DNA from: Cytospora piceicola
Taxonomy: Eukaryota; Ascomycota; Sordariomycetes; Diaporthales; Cytosporaceae
Direction of reading: 5' to 3'
Length of the DNA: 64,000 nucleotides
Assembly (NCBI GenBank): GCA_023375675.1
Contig: JALQBC010000044.1
Location: 62,001 to 126,000 of the forward strand
A program made the translations under genes and the position numbers. Under the pieces are notes generated by a model. It searched no databases. It had not been told where the DNA came from and saw only the letters and a list, made by a program, of their open reading frames with translations. Shown in pieces: positions 11,492-24,609 of the stretch. Within the stretch, counting starts at the first letter, position 1, and every line of letters starts with the position of its first letter.

Positions 11492-14188
11492 TTTGGCTGA
11501 TTTTTGATTGTTGGACGGATAGTATTATTATTGTTGGTAGGAGTTGATTATGCTTGTTTCTGCGATTACAAGGAAACGTCAGAAGGAGAAAGTGGTCGAA
11601 GTTGAGGAGGGGACAGTTTATGGGTGTGGATTTCCGATGCCGTAGTGTCTTGGTAAGCTGGAGCTTCGGCTTTTTACCTCTTTTGCGGAGGGGCCGCGGG
11701 CTTTCGTCATTGAGAACTGCCCCGCTTCAGGAGATGAGACACCGTCACTGTTTACCAGTCTACACACTTACAGCCTAAACTTTAGTGATCATAGACAATC
11801 CAATCGAATATGCATTTCATCGACCACCATATTTTAGCTGATTCTGACACATACACATAGCGACTGTCTCTGGGACAACCCGCCAAAATCAAGGTGTTAT
11901 CGCTCAGTCGCTGTGCCGCTCTCCAGCTTCGTACCGGCTGTGATGTCAACATTCTCCCTCCCGAAGCTCCGGCAGCTACCGATTGACATGGGACGCACGC
12001 TGGCACAACAGAAACGCCCCCGGTACCGTACATACTGTACATATATTTTCCGCCGATCTTCGCAGGGCAGACCTAAGATCTGCGGTAGTGACAACGCGTC
12101 TACTATGGCGTGCGTCTGTCTACTTATGAATCTGTAGTGACGGTACAGTGATACGGTACTACGCGAACGAGATCGTTGTTGCGACATACCATATACCTAG
12201 GTATGTTCAGCGGACTGCATGTGGCTGTTCATAACGACAGCCTTTTAGGAAGATGGATTGGGTTTGCCGTCGAATGTGTTCGTGATTAGTACAGTCGCTG
12301 GACATATGATGCACAGCTCGATATTTGATAGGCCGTCCGAAAATAGTCGCCGACCAGTCAGACTTGGAGGTGTCACAGTCCTGCATGGTCAGCCTTTACA
12401 TATCCTGGAAGCTGCCTGGCTGTGCGGATAGTAGCTTAGGTTTTTGGCCTGTCTGTGTATATGTGTGTGTATCTTTGTGTGTGTGTGTGTTCATGTACCT
12501 ACAAAGTTGCAGAAGGTGATTGGGAGAGAATCTATACTGGTATGTGCTTTAGACGGCGACCAGAAAGGGCTCGATCCCTTCCCCATAAATACCTAGACAC
12601 CTCGGTACCCATGTACACGCTAGGGACAAAGGGCTCCCAAGTTTTGTTTGTTGTTCAAGTGGCTGGAGCTTGGAGCTGGCAAGGCTGGGTCTAGTAAACG
12701 GTTTTGCTGTTCGCCGTTGGGGCTAATTGTCGCATCGGACCGGGGAGCACCATCACCTACAGTACGTGGAATTCATACTTGAGTAGGTATAATTGAGAAG
12801 GCCATTGTGGATGAGTTCCCCTTTCATTTTAACCTTGATGTCTTCTGCCTTCTGCCGTACCCTGGCAGTGCCAGAAATAAGAAGATCATATATGCTGCTC
12901 CCAAGAGTTTCAAGTTCTTCTTGGCTCGGTCCGCTCACCGTTGAGCGTGTAGTGTACATATGTAAGTAGTAATATCTATTGTGGCCAAAGCTTCCACGTT
13001 CAGGATCAACATAAAAAGGACCCTGGATTTCGTCACCATCCGTGGACAACGCCGCTTTGTCCCGGAGCTGCAACCGACTTGTTGCACTCGAGAATAGTGC
13101 CTTTGTCTCGCGAGCAGCCGCGTACTGTATTTCGAAGTATAGGCCGAAACATAAATGCAAAGCAAGTGATGGGGCTGGCAATGTTTGTAACCCAGCCCAG
13201 ATGCGCAGATAAAGTTTCGTTGATGTCGTGGGTCAAGAAATTGCTTGCTCCGTGTTGGTTTGAGAACCAATTGATGACAGTTGCTGTTGGGATCGGAGGA
13301 GATCTACTTTAGGATTGGAGGCACAGGACCCCAAGTGTACTTCAAAGTCTAGGAAAGTCTGGGTAAACATTGATGTACTCGTCGCTGCCAAATTTCCGTG
13401 ATGGATGTACCGAGTACATCCCCATCTGACATTGCGGGTGGTGATTGGCGCGTGCGGCACTAGGGCCGTCCAACAGGTTGAGCTGCCTCACGTCGCCCGC
13501 TCCTCATCGGGCGGATGCGCAACCTCCCTTCACGTCCTTGTTGTCCATCAACGTCAGACTGTCACATCTCTGAGCTTTTCTGCCTTGCTTTGCCTTGCAT
13601 TTTGACTTTGAATGTCCAGTCTTTGCGGCCCTAGACGAATACGGCGATACGACAGCTACCTAATCCGAGACGCCTTCAGTTGACCATAGGAAGGACTCAC
13701 AGAGTCCAGACTCCTACTCTCCCTTCCGCGACTGAGTCTACGCGCAGCACCCGGCAATGAACCAGATGAGCCATACGAGGCTGTCTGGTTGAGGTCATAC
13801 CCGTCTACGTACATTGTCCTGCCTTCCTGAGCAACATCCACTGCGGTCCGCGAAACCCCATCTGGCCCACTCGACGTCCGCGCTCAGCCCAGCATCCGTG
13901 GCTTAGCTGCCCGAGTTCCCGGGATTATTATCGAGGATTTCGACGACACCATATTCGGCTCCGAGCCCTTACATTGACGAGGACCCTCTTTGACAACTCG
14001 TCAGCGTGCGAACCTTGGAAGGCGTGCCTGCTCGACTACACCCCCTCCCCTTCGAATTACCAACAAAAGTCGCGACCTGCTCGACGTCAAGCGCACCGGT
14101 GACGGTCTTTTTCTTGATACGGTCGTCGCACTTCCGCAGACAGACTCGCAGATATTACCTTTCTATCAACATTCGCTTTCATTACAGC
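11492..14188. other. intergenic between divergent sod1 and Rho GEF genes
   Basis: 2.7 kb with promoters of both genes. A GT-rich microsatellite lies at about 12,457-12,492. Minus-strand frames between about 13,460 and 12,753 have protein-like composition (a 142-aa frame ending near 12,753), but I find no domain and no coherent exon chain, so I do not call a gene. The last 250 bases are a likely long leader of the Rho GEF mRNA. Confidence 0.5.
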
Positions 14189-17100
14189 ATGTCTTTCAGA
14201 GGCGACGGCGGCCGCCGGTACGGCCATGTGCCCCCAGTACAATATCCAGTCCCCGGGCAAGAACAACATGCATACCCCGTCAGAACGAACAGCTTCAACG
14301 CCGGCGACGACGCTGGACTTGTCGACTCCGACTCTGAACTGAATACGGATGCTGGGAGGCAGGCGGAAATGTTCATGACTAGCCCAAGCCCGAGTACGTC
14401 CAGCTACCAGCAGCGATATCATGGGCAAGCTCAACAGACTCCCCCAACACCAACGACATACAACCCGCAAGAATTCGCCTCCAGGCCGCAGTCAACATCA
14501 TTGCCGTATCATAGCGCCTCGAGGTTTTCCTCTCCCGCTGCGACCATGCCGACAAGCTATACTCCTCAATCCGCGAACTATACACCTCCCACATACGATC
14601 CCTCAGCCTACGCCGGCGTCTCCTCCCCTCAACGCCAGCAAGCCTATCAAGGCTACAACACCTACCACAACTACAGCAACTCAGCGGCGCCGCAGTCCTC
14701 AACAGCACCGTATGGGCCGCCACTCAGTGCTCCCTACAGCCCCACGTATCATCAGGGAAGCATGTCGCCACAGCTAGTACAGACCGCAGGTAACAATAAC
14801 CAGTATACTGCCAGTCTGCCCAGTCCTGGCCAATACTCCTCCCACTCCACCCCATCTGTAGCCTCGACGGGCTTCGTTTCGAACTGGATAGGCGGTTACG
14901 GGCAATCAAATGGGACCACATCCCCCCCGGCGTCGTCTCACGCTTCAGCACCATATTCCGGCTACGCTCAGATGCCGGTCGGCCCGAATTATTCGGCAGC
15001 AGATCCGCATGCATTCCTCGGCGACAACCGGTCACGCGCCGGCTCACAATCCTCGCCGCTTCCATCCCCCCCGGCTCACTCCCAATCTTCCACGGGCATA
15101 ACGAGACATCCAACGAACGCGCCCCTGCCGAGTCGGCCCTTCGATTACGTGCCAGAGGAGGCTGACTTCGATGTCATGGAAGCTTACGGGTACGAACGCG
15201 ATGCCCAGGATAGCCTTATGATGGATATCGAAGCAGAGTTGGGAGGAAATGCGGCCGCAGCTGCGGCTGCGGTAGCACATCGACCCAGGCCAATCAATGG
15301 GTCTCTGTCCGATGATGACCTAGACAGGCTTCGGACATACGACTCACGAGCGACAACAGTGCAGGGGGGTGGAGATGGCGGGTTGAGCCGTAATTATTCG
15401 AACGCCTCGACGTTGAACCACGAGAATGAAACGTTCTACGACCATGAGGATGATGAAAGTGACCAGGAAGGCGCCGCTGGTCTTGCGCAGATGTTACAAG
15501 ATGCGGAAGAGGAACGTCGCTTCAGTGCACCTGTGCAGCAGTTCTCTCCGGCACCCGCCCAGCCATCCGGGACGCCATCATTGCCTCCGCCTCCAGAAGA
15601 GCAAATCAGCGGAAGCGATAGCGAATATGCTGGTGGGATGGACATTGGGCTCTACAGTGGAGGCTACGCAGGCAATTTGACGTACGGCGGTGATGCGACT
15701 CCCCCAATAAGGTCAACATCGCTTCAAAGTCGTGAGCGGCCCTTGCCTCCACCGCCAACCGACCAAAACCCGCCCTATCCTGATGATGATAGCGACGTGG
15801 GAGAGTACGCGCAGGTTGATTACGGCGGCACGGGCGGTCTTCATCGTCTCAGTTTTGACGAAGGCGATGAGCGCGTTTCTGTGCAATCTCGAGCAAGTGG
15901 CAGTGAATCGCCCACAAAAGAAGACCTTCCTGACCTGTTTTTCCACCCCGGGCTATCGAACCGCCCATTACCGGCCTTGCCTCCAGGGTCCGATACAAGC
16001 TCGCTTTTGTCAATTCAGTCACCCCACCGTGGAGCATACCAACAAAGTAATCCACAAAGTATAGACTCGAGGACGTCCGGCCTCGACGGGAATCTAGGCC
16101 AACTTACGGCGCAGCAGCTGGTTGAAAGGTCGATCTCGCTGTCCAGCCACAGCAATACACCGCATGTCCAGGTCCCTGGGCGATCAAGGACTGACGCGGC
16201 TGAAGAGCGAAGGAGGGCACTCAAAGCTCAGCAGCAGCAGCAACAGTCGTTGCACCCCGCTACCCTCCACGAGGGCTACGAGTCGGCCACACCGTCTACG
16301 ATTCCTTACGACCTGATAACTCTGCCAACCGGCCGCAAGAAGAGGTTTGTGCCAGATAAATTGACAACATCCGAGATTCGGCGTTGTTCGGAGCCCTGGG
16401 CTCTCAGTAGCATTGCGGCGTGGCTCCGTGAGATGGCAGAAGGCGAACCCGATCTGAAGCGCAAGACCATTGAGGACGGTCTGATCAAGCTGTTCACGAC
16501 GAAAGTGCCCACTATGAATGTCGCTGATGCAGAGACCCTCAGTACCATGGTCACCGACTCGCTGTATGAGGCCGGTATACTCATTGAAGACGAAGAATGG
16601 GCCAAATTTGGCGAGGGCACCCTGTCCGGTGTGCTGTGGCAGTTGACTGGCTCCGGCTGCTATGCGCCAAAACTCCACGAGATCGAGATCCCTGGGCGTT
16701 GCTACTCTTACCACTGCACGAGGACGCTGAAGAAGGCCAATCTGGATGAGCTCATGTCCGAAGAGTCAACGACACACGCAGATTGGGCAACCTTTTACAA
16801 GCTCGATAAAGCTGCGCTGGACGATAAGCCTAAGAAGGAAAGTGAAAGGCAGAACATTCTCCACGAGGTTATAACTGGTGAGGAGGATTATATGGGCCAG
16901 CTTGATGTCGTCCGGCTTCTTTACAGAGATCAACTCCGCGCATGGCAGCCGCCGATCATCCCACCCGTCAAGCTCAATGGCTTCATTGAGAAGGTCTTTG
17001 GCAAGTTTGAAGCAGTACAACAAGTCAACAAGGAGTACTTGCTGGCACAGATGAAGTACCGACAGAACGAGCAAGGTCCTTGGATTGTTGGATTCTCCGA

Positions 17101-19417
17101 CATCTTCCGCGAATGGATTCGGAAAGCGGAGGTGCCGTATCTGGAATTCTCCGCGGCCTATCCCCTGGCTCAGTTGGCAATTCGTAAGGAGGCTGCGCGC
17201 AATACGATCTTCGCTCAGTTCTTGGAGCATGTGAGAGGTCACAAGCGCTCGAACCGTCTAGGTTGGGATACGTTCATGAAGTCTCCTATCACGCGTCTGC
17301 AGCGGTACAGTCTTCTTCTATCTACTAGTTTGAGGAAGATGGTGCAGGACAGCGAAGAAAAGTCAAACCTGATCAAGGCTATCGATGAGATCAGAGCAGT
17401 CACGATGAAATGTGACGAAGCAGTTGCTCGTAGTAAGAGCAAGGTTGACCTCCACGTCTTGCAAACCGCGTTGGTCCTTCGGCCTGGTTTCCAATCCGTC
17501 TTGAACCTGGACCATCTAGGACGGCAGTTGATCCACAGAGGCGACCTGACAAGAATGGGCTCCAAAGGTGTACGATGGGTCGATACACATGCCTTGTTAT
17601 TCGACCACTACTTCATCCTTGCAAAGGAATATCCGGCCAAGGATGGCCGAGATAAGAAGTATGATGTGTCGAAGGAGGTGCGTTTCCAACTCTTTCAAAT
17701 AGTAACGTTTCTTGTACTGACCGCTTCCAGCCTATCCCTATGCCTCTCCTTTTCCTTGAGAGCAGGAATGATGCACCCATATCAAAGACAAAGGGCCTCA
17801 CAGCACCTCTGACGCGCCCCGTCATGGTGGCCAACAGTTCTGGGCCACAGGTGAACAAGGTGGTCTCTAATGGAGATCGTCCTGGGATGGAGCAGGTTGC
17901 CTCTGGGTCTTCGTTGAGCACCCTGAACACCATCACTCGTATCAATACTGCTACTGATCCAGACAATACTTTGTGGCCCTTTAGAGTGAAACATCTTGGA
18001 CATGAAGTGTACACACTCTATGCAAAGTCTGAGAATGAACGCACTGATTGGTGCAACAAGATCATCGAGGCGAAGACACAGCATGCCAGGGCTTTGCACG
18101 CACAAAATGCAGAGCCGTTCAGACTGCGAGTGTTGGCCGACGGCGCGTTTGCCTACGACTCGTTCTCGTCTGCTGGCAGGACGGCGGGTGTAACCATCAA
18201 GGGAACACCCCTCGATCGAGCGATTGATGAGATCGAGCAAGTATATGGTGCGGGCCGGGGACCTCCAGCTGTGTGCAGAGCTCAAGTAAACTGTGCGACG
18301 GCCTTCTCGGCGTTTGGCAAGTCGCTGATTGCGGTTGGGACGGACTATGGTATCTACATTTCAGAGGCATCAAATCCTCGAGGCTGGACGAGAGTGAGTC
18401 TACCTGCATACTCATGACTTCATAGAATTTTGCTAACTGTCTCCCTAGTCTGTTCAAACTAGCAGGGTGACCCAAATCGCCGTAATGGAGGAGTTCTCGG
18501 TCTGTCTCGTCACCGCGGACAGGTCACTGATCTCATATCCTCTCGAGCTGATAGCGCCTTCTTCAAACTTCCCAGCCTCGGGCCACGACAGCGCCCGCAA
18601 GGCACCCCAGCGCCTCGCCAAAGACGTGACCTTCTTCGCGACCGCGCGCATGAAGGACCGCATGCTTGTGATCTACAAGCGCAAGGAAGGCATGCACACG
18701 ACCTTCAAGGTGCTCGAGCCGGTCCTGCAGCGATCCTCAGAGAAACGGCCCCGGATCTTCGGCGGCCGGCGCGGAGGCTCGGGCTCTACCGAGACGTTCC
18801 GCGACTTCGACGAGTTCTACCTCCCGACGGAATGCTACTCGCTCAACCTCTTCCAGACGTACATCGCCGTGGCCACGGCCAAGGGCTTCGAGATGCTGAC
18901 GCTCGACAAGAAGCAGACCATGTCGGTGCCCAGCGGGCTGAACCAGCCGGCCATCGCCAACATCGCCAACCGGATCCGCGACCAGCGCCCGCTGGGCATG
19001 TTCAAGCTCAACGACCAGGAGTTCCTGCTGGCGTACGAGGACTGCGCCGTGTACGTGGACAAGCACGGCGAGGTGTCAAGGACGCTGATCATGGAGTACT
19101 CGGGCAAGCAGAAGAAGGCGCGGGGGGCGACCATGTTCGGGCAGTACCTGCTGCTCTTCAACGAGGACTACGTCGAGGTGCGCAACGCCGAGAACGGCCG
19201 GCTGCGGCAGATCGTGGCCGGGCGGGACGTCAGGTGCCTGGACTACGGGGTGCGCGGGCCGACGGGGGGCGGGACCGTCGGCGCGGGCGTGGTGGTGAGC
19301 GGGCCGTCGCACGACTCCAAGGGCACGGTCAAGATCGTCATGAACCACCCCGAGGAGAAGTCGGTGCAGATCGTGCTGGAGCTGCTGCTCAACGACGGCC
19401 ATGACAAGGCTACCTAG
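14189..19417 (+). CDS. rom2: Rho1 guanine nucleotide exchange factor (Rom2 type)
   Basis: Three exons, join(14189..17677, 17731..18393, 18449..19417), about 1,706 aa. Introns are 53 and 55 nt with GTGCGT/CAG and GTGAGT/TAG ends, both between codons. Domain order is a long disordered N-terminus rich in Ser, Pro, Tyr, Gln and Gly (1 to about 700), a DEP domain (about 720-825), a DH/RhoGEF domain (about 885-1075, starting near ERQNILHEVITGEEDYMGQL), a PH domain interrupted by the first intron, and a C-terminal CNH (citron) domain to the end. That order is diagnostic of fungal Rom2/Rgf proteins, which load GTP on Rho1 at the membrane to drive the cell-wall-integrity pathway and glucan synthesis. 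The methionine of MSFRGDGGRR is preferred because the upstream in-frame extension to 14,006 looks like leader. Confidence 0.92.
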
Positions 19418-21420
19418 GCGGTCAGCCGGAAGGGTCCCGGTTGGCCCAGGAGGATGTTGACTATATGATGGATAGGGAAGGGAAGGGAAGGAAAAGTAGG
19501 TGGGGGGGAGGGTTTGGTCTGTCTGTGTCTGCATGGGAAAAAAGAGAGATATGATTCCATGAGCTATGAGGGGTGGCAATTCTCACATTTGGGGCGGCGG
19601 GCTGGTTCCAATTCGGACGATGCTGGCTGGCTGGCTCATCTCAAGGGCGGCATTATTGGGTTTTGGTTTTTGTCCTTTTTTTCTCTCTTCCTTCTTCTTT
19701 CATTCTTGTTCCATTCTGAACGTATTTGGTGTTCAAATAACTCGGTTGTTTTTCGAGTGACACGAAGCATGTTGGATGAGCTTTTAGATGAATGCATATT
19801 GGATGAGGCCGTTGGTTGGACGGATGAGCCTCGGATGCCGCCTGGATGACCACCACATTTCTGTTTAAAGAGCCGAACTTCTTGCTGGTCTGTGAAGTTT
19901 CTAGGGTTGACTTGATGATGTGCGTTGGTCAGAGAAGGGTGGTTGGGTTGGAAAGCAGTTGACACCATGATGCGATGTCCACTTTCTCGCTCTTCGAGGG
20001 TCAGGCATCCTTCCCACAAACCTCATATTTATTGTATGACAACGACGGTGACTAGCAGTTTTTATTTATTTCGATACCCCTAAGAAAATATCCCATCTTA
20101 CTCGTGCCCCCCCCCCCCCTCACCCCCTCCTTCCTCTCTTCCAAACTCAACATATTTCGCTTCTATCGGTCACAATGCCGAGACCAGAGGTGACGTGACG
20201 TGTGGGATGAAGCCGAACCAAACCGAACCGGCTGGCTGTAACTGGGCACAATGTCCCTGTCCTGTCGGAAGAAACGAGCGGGTGATATAATGCGTTGAGC
20301 GTTCGTGGGGGGAAGTGTGAGCAAACCATCGGTCTCTTTCTCCGGGGCCGAAGAGGTCCAGTCAAGGCTGATGACTCTCCGGGGCGAGGGATAACGAGAA
20401 GGGGCATGTTCCTGCACAGTGCTATAGTATTGGGTGGCGCATCATTATCCCTTCAAACCATATTGTTTGGAACGTTTTGGGATATCACCCGGCCCTCGGG
20501 CCTTGTCATCGTTGTCCTAGCATGGAGAAGCACAGTGGGCAGAAGTTGTGATGTGAATCTGGTTCTGTAGCTGACAACTTATCAGTCCAATATCACCATG
20601 CGAGGGTTATCCAAGTAAGTCACGGACAACTTCTCAAGGACTTGGAGTGAATATCGTGGCCACGACCCAGAAACAATATCCGCCTTCTATTCCACGGTGC
20701 ATGGTGGAGACAGATAGCTCCCATCTACCCAGGGTGCAGCTCCGTTTTGAAATTAAAATATATCTGAGGTTTTGGTTGTGTCCGGATACTCCCGTCCATC
20801 AATAAAAAGTCCTTCTGACTACAGTACACGAAGATATGTGTGCTGGCTCAGTGAAAAACACACAGGCCTCCCACCCTCCATCGCTGTTGTCTCCCAAGCC
20901 AAGAAAGTGGATAATCAGTGTGTTGCCCGCGGCCCGCTCTTCCGCTCCAGCTCTCCGAGGTATCAAGAAAACTTCAATGTACACCAAAGTGACCTGGCCG
21001 GTCTAGTTACGGGCGACGCCCCCAGAGTTTTAAGCCAGGTCGTCATCGAATGAAGAGGAAATCAAAGAAAAACAAACGGTCGGTAGTTAAAATTCGTGTA
21101 ATGAGACAAAGGAATGCCGTGGGTGTAGTTGGTGAATAGGGCCCGCATGGAGCGAGGTGGGTATCTCGGATCACATCTCTCAACTTTCTTCTCCAGATGA
21201 TGTTGTAGTTGCAATTTTCGACTTAAGCAAATGCGAACTCCATCCAAATTCGACGTAGAAATTCTGGCTTGTTTTGGTCGAGGGTGAACAAAAGCAGTCT
21301 CTTCTTTCTGGCTCGTCTTCAGGGCTTCGCGGTATAGACAAGGTCGTAGGTTCGGTCTGCCGGTCTGCCGGCTCGGCTCGGAAAGTCGAACCGGCATGCC
21401 TCCCATGGCTCGAGAGGTTA
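19418..21420. other. intergenic between convergent genes
   Basis: Two kilobases without a supported gene. It holds a 14-base poly-C run near 20,107-20,120, T-rich stretches that look like 3' UTR signals, and several short overlapping frames with no domain features. Confidence 0.6.
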
Positions 21421-22074
21421 CTTGATGTTCTTGAAAAGGTCGTCACCAAGACTGCCTTTGTCATCGCCGAGGTCGACCTTGGATCCAAGGGACTTGAACT
21501 CCGGAAGCTTGGGCGGCGGCGGGCCTGTTGTCCTGGTCGGGCTGGCAGCAGCGGGCCTCACGTCTGCAGGCACGACCACCTTGCCGTTGGAGCTCCGGAA
21601 GCGGTGGAAGAAACCGGAGGCACGCTTCGACTGCTTGTCAGTGGCAGTGACGAAACTGGCATTGCTGGCATTGCTGGCGGTACCGGGTCGGCTGTCCGGC
21701 TTGTTGAGGTGAAGGTCTGCTTCTGAGTCCCCGTTAGCATAGACCGAGTCCAGTCGGTTGCGGCTCAACAAACGTCGAACGCTGCCCTGTCCGGCGGTGG
21801 AAGAGCCTGGTGACGACGGCAGGGGAACATCTTCTGCGTGGCGCTTGAGACCGTTGCCCGTGGGGGTCTCTGGCGACTTCTGGGTGCCATTGGTCGTGAG
21901 GGATGGTGCGCTACCATTCTTGGTAGACGACTGCGGGGCCTTGGTTTTCTCGCGGGGCTCCTCTTCTTTGGGGGAAGGCAGAGGTGGAGGGATGTCGGTA
22001 CCCTCGGTCAGAGAGCCGAACTTGAAGTCGAGGGCCGGCAGTTGGAACTTGCGGCCATTACCTAGGGACGGCAT
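21421..22074 (-). CDS. conserved-looking small disordered protein
   Basis: Intronless 217-218-aa protein. I do not recognise a domain. It begins MPSLGNGRKFQLPALDFKFGS and ends in an acidic, lysine-containing LGSKVDLGDDKGSLGDDLFKNIK-like tail, with a Pro/Ser/Lys/Glu-rich middle. The well-ordered ends with a disordered middle, good ATG context and an intact frame in fungal codon usage suggest a real gene. The central RRLLSRNRLDS and KRASGFFHRFRSS stretches are basic with serines, typical of kinase target sites; this is inference. Function unknown. Confidence 0.65.
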
Positions 22075-23996
22075 CTTGTAGGCGTTGACTTGGGTGGTCG
22101 GACGTATAGTAAGCGATGGTTCGGGAATGGTTCGTCGTCTGCTTGTGAGGGGGGGAGGTGGGCGAAGGAGGAGGTTGCAGGTGTCGTCAGGGGTAAGTTG
22201 AAGAAGTGCGATGGGCGAATGTCAAAGCGTCCAACGTCTTTCGGTTCGAGGAGACGTGAGTAAGGTGCGTCCTTGTCTTTGTCTTCGGACCGGTCCGTGG
22301 ATTGAGGGTTTGAGGGACGAGATATTATGACAGGGTGGTTCCAAAAGGGGAGGGGCAGTAGAATAGCAGCTCTCGAAATATGGTTGCGAGGCTCAGCAAC
22401 TGCTGGAAGATTGTTTCAGATACCAAGTCTGGAGAGTACCCGAATCTGTAGATGGCTGCTCTGGAAGTGGAGAGATATCCCCAGAAGACCCTGTCTTCGT
22501 AAAATGATGAATGGCCAGGCGCACCACCAGGTCTGTCTGAGGCGTGGGTCCAAGAGCAAGGAGCCACCTGATGAGCAGGTCCGAGCAGGTGGACAAGCGA
22601 TCAGGGTGATGTGCCTGTATGCCTGTTCCTGTGTGCCTGTGCCTGTGTGCCTGTGTGCTTGTGAATTGTGGATTGAGTGGTGGCTGAAGAGAGGTGGAGC
22701 TTCGGAATTTAGGCAAATCCAACCCGGTGGAGCATCGAAGGTGCACTGTCACAGGTGCAGGTGTTGCAGGTCAATTGGTGACGATGAGGTGGATAATGAG
22801 TGATCACCTAGGTAGATGTGACTGCTGATGCAGCCATGAATGGTGAAGAAGAGGATATAGCTGCGTGACGGGGTCAATGGCAGCAAGTAAACAAGCGAAT
22901 GTTTGGGTGTTGTGGGAAAGAAAACATTCAAGGAAAGGAGAAAGCAGAGTTGACTGAGTGTACGTAGGAAAACGGGAGCGCTTGAGAGGAAGAGGAAGGT
23001 GGAGAAAAGAAAACAAGGGTGCATGTACATGTACTAATGTCTTATAAGACTTGGCCCATCTATGCCCTGGCAACACCACCTGGGCATACCTAGTATAGCG
23101 ACCGGCACTGAAAGGTACAAGTACAGTGTACATAGACCACCTGGGCACCTCTTTGAGTACCTACTTTAGTACTCAAGTACCTATGCAAGTACCCAGTCCT
23201 AGTACTTATGAACTTGAGGTAGTACATATAAATTCTATCTATGCGGTCACCCCCACCAATCACATAAAGAGAAACATACAAAGACTGCAAGTACCTAGGG
23301 TACCTAGGTATATACCTACCTAGGTACCTCTAGGCAGGTGTGGAAGACATATATCTGCTGAACCTATAACAATTGCATAACCTTGGAAGGTAAAGAGCAA
23401 ATACCAAATTGCAATGGATCCCAAACAATACCATGAGATCATGAAAGGCCACAGCATACAACGCACTGCCCAAGGTCCACGTGGGAAAAGATGGGGCAGA
23501 CTCAGCCTGCCAAGTACGCATTTGAGGATACGGATACGGGAGAGTTACCACAGTATCGGACTATTTGTCTACCTACTGGTACACTTCTTTCTTTCTTTTC
23601 CTTTTGCGAAACGGTTGACGCCGTCTCCTTACCATGTTCAGCCACTTCAGACCTGCGGCGTCATTCAAAGGGATGCATGACCGCTAAAACGTCACCCACG
23701 AAAACGGGCAGCACAAACATCTCACTCGATCCTGGTCCAGGGGCACAAGGAAAAAAGGGGGCGCTGCCGTGCAACCTTGGCCGTCTGTCTGTATACCCTA
23801 TGGATTCATAACTCACATCCATTTTGACTTCCATATGGCTGACACTCAGCATACTATGTACACATATGTACCTAGAATTGGGGGCCGCTTCCTAAACAAC
23901 CTAGGTACCTACTTAGTATGAATGGCGGCAGACAAATCCCGAGGTACGGGGCGACGCCACGCTCAGGCACAGCTTACATACTCACTTTGAGTATTG
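22075..23996. other. intergenic with palindromic TACCTAGGTA motifs
   Basis: No gene supported. It includes a CCTGTGTG-type repeat (about 22,616-22,665) and a dense cluster of TACCTAGGTA/AGTACCTA palindromes (about 23,150-23,340 and 23,870-23,920). It ends at the TA dinucleotide flanking the first inverted-repeat element. Confidence 0.6.
22616..22665. repeat. CCTGTG-rich simple repeat
   Basis: Consecutive imperfect units of gcctgt / gtgcctgt are visible. Noncoding low-complexity DNA. Confidence 0.75.
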
Positions 23997-23998
23997 TA

Positions 23999-24551
23999 CA
24001 CTTGGGCGCCAAAAGTCCCCCGACACTCACCCTTTTTCACACTAAAAACCCACTAAACCTTATACTTTTAAACTAGATTTATCTTTATACTTAATTAGTA
24101 ATTAAATATTAACAAAATTCTTATAAATAGTAAATTACTTAAGCTAATAGATATTAAAATATTAGAGTTTTAAATTAATATCTGGTTAAAATGTAATAAG
24201 TTAAAGTTAAACTACTAGATTTTAAAATTCTAAATCTCGGTGCACTAACAGCTATTTAGCAGCTTATACGCTATAAAAGCTCTATTAGAAGCCTATAGTA
24301 CCCGCTATAAATTCGGTATAGATAAAAGATAGTTTTTTAATACTTTACTTTAACTTTATAACTGTTTTAAATAGAGAAAAGAAAATAGTATTAAGTCGCT
24401 TAACTAATATTTCTATAATCTTTATAAATATTTCTTAAATTTAGAAGACTGTAGATTTATAGCTATTTGATTTAATTTGTTATATATAAATAAAGTAGGC
24501 GAGTTTTGGTGTAAAAAGGGTGAGTGTCGGGGGACTTTTGGCGCCCCACTG
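23999..24551. mobile_element. TA-flanked inverted-repeat element (mariner/pogo-like MITE), AT-rich core
   Basis: A 553-bp element. Left terminus 23,999-24,037 and right terminus 24,513-24,551 are inverted copies of a 39-bp sequence with 2 mismatches; the shared inner part begins GGGCGCCAAAAGTCCCCCGA. TA dinucleotides sit immediately outside both ends (23,997-23,998 and 24,552-24,553), the target duplication of Tc1/mariner and pogo/Fot1 transposons. The core (about 24,040-24,500) is almost all A and T with no usable ORF, unlike the GC-rich ends, which fits RIP decay. No transposase is encoded, so it is a nonautonomous copy. Confidence 0.8.
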
Positions 24552-24609
24552 TAAGTACTGTACTTCTGAGTAGCGTGACGGTCGATCGAGCCTAAATTAC
24601 ACACGGCTA

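Noticed and set aside
12753..13460. Possible minus-strand gene between sod1 and the Rho GEF
   Set aside because: Frames have some protein-like character, but there is no domain and no coherent exon chain.
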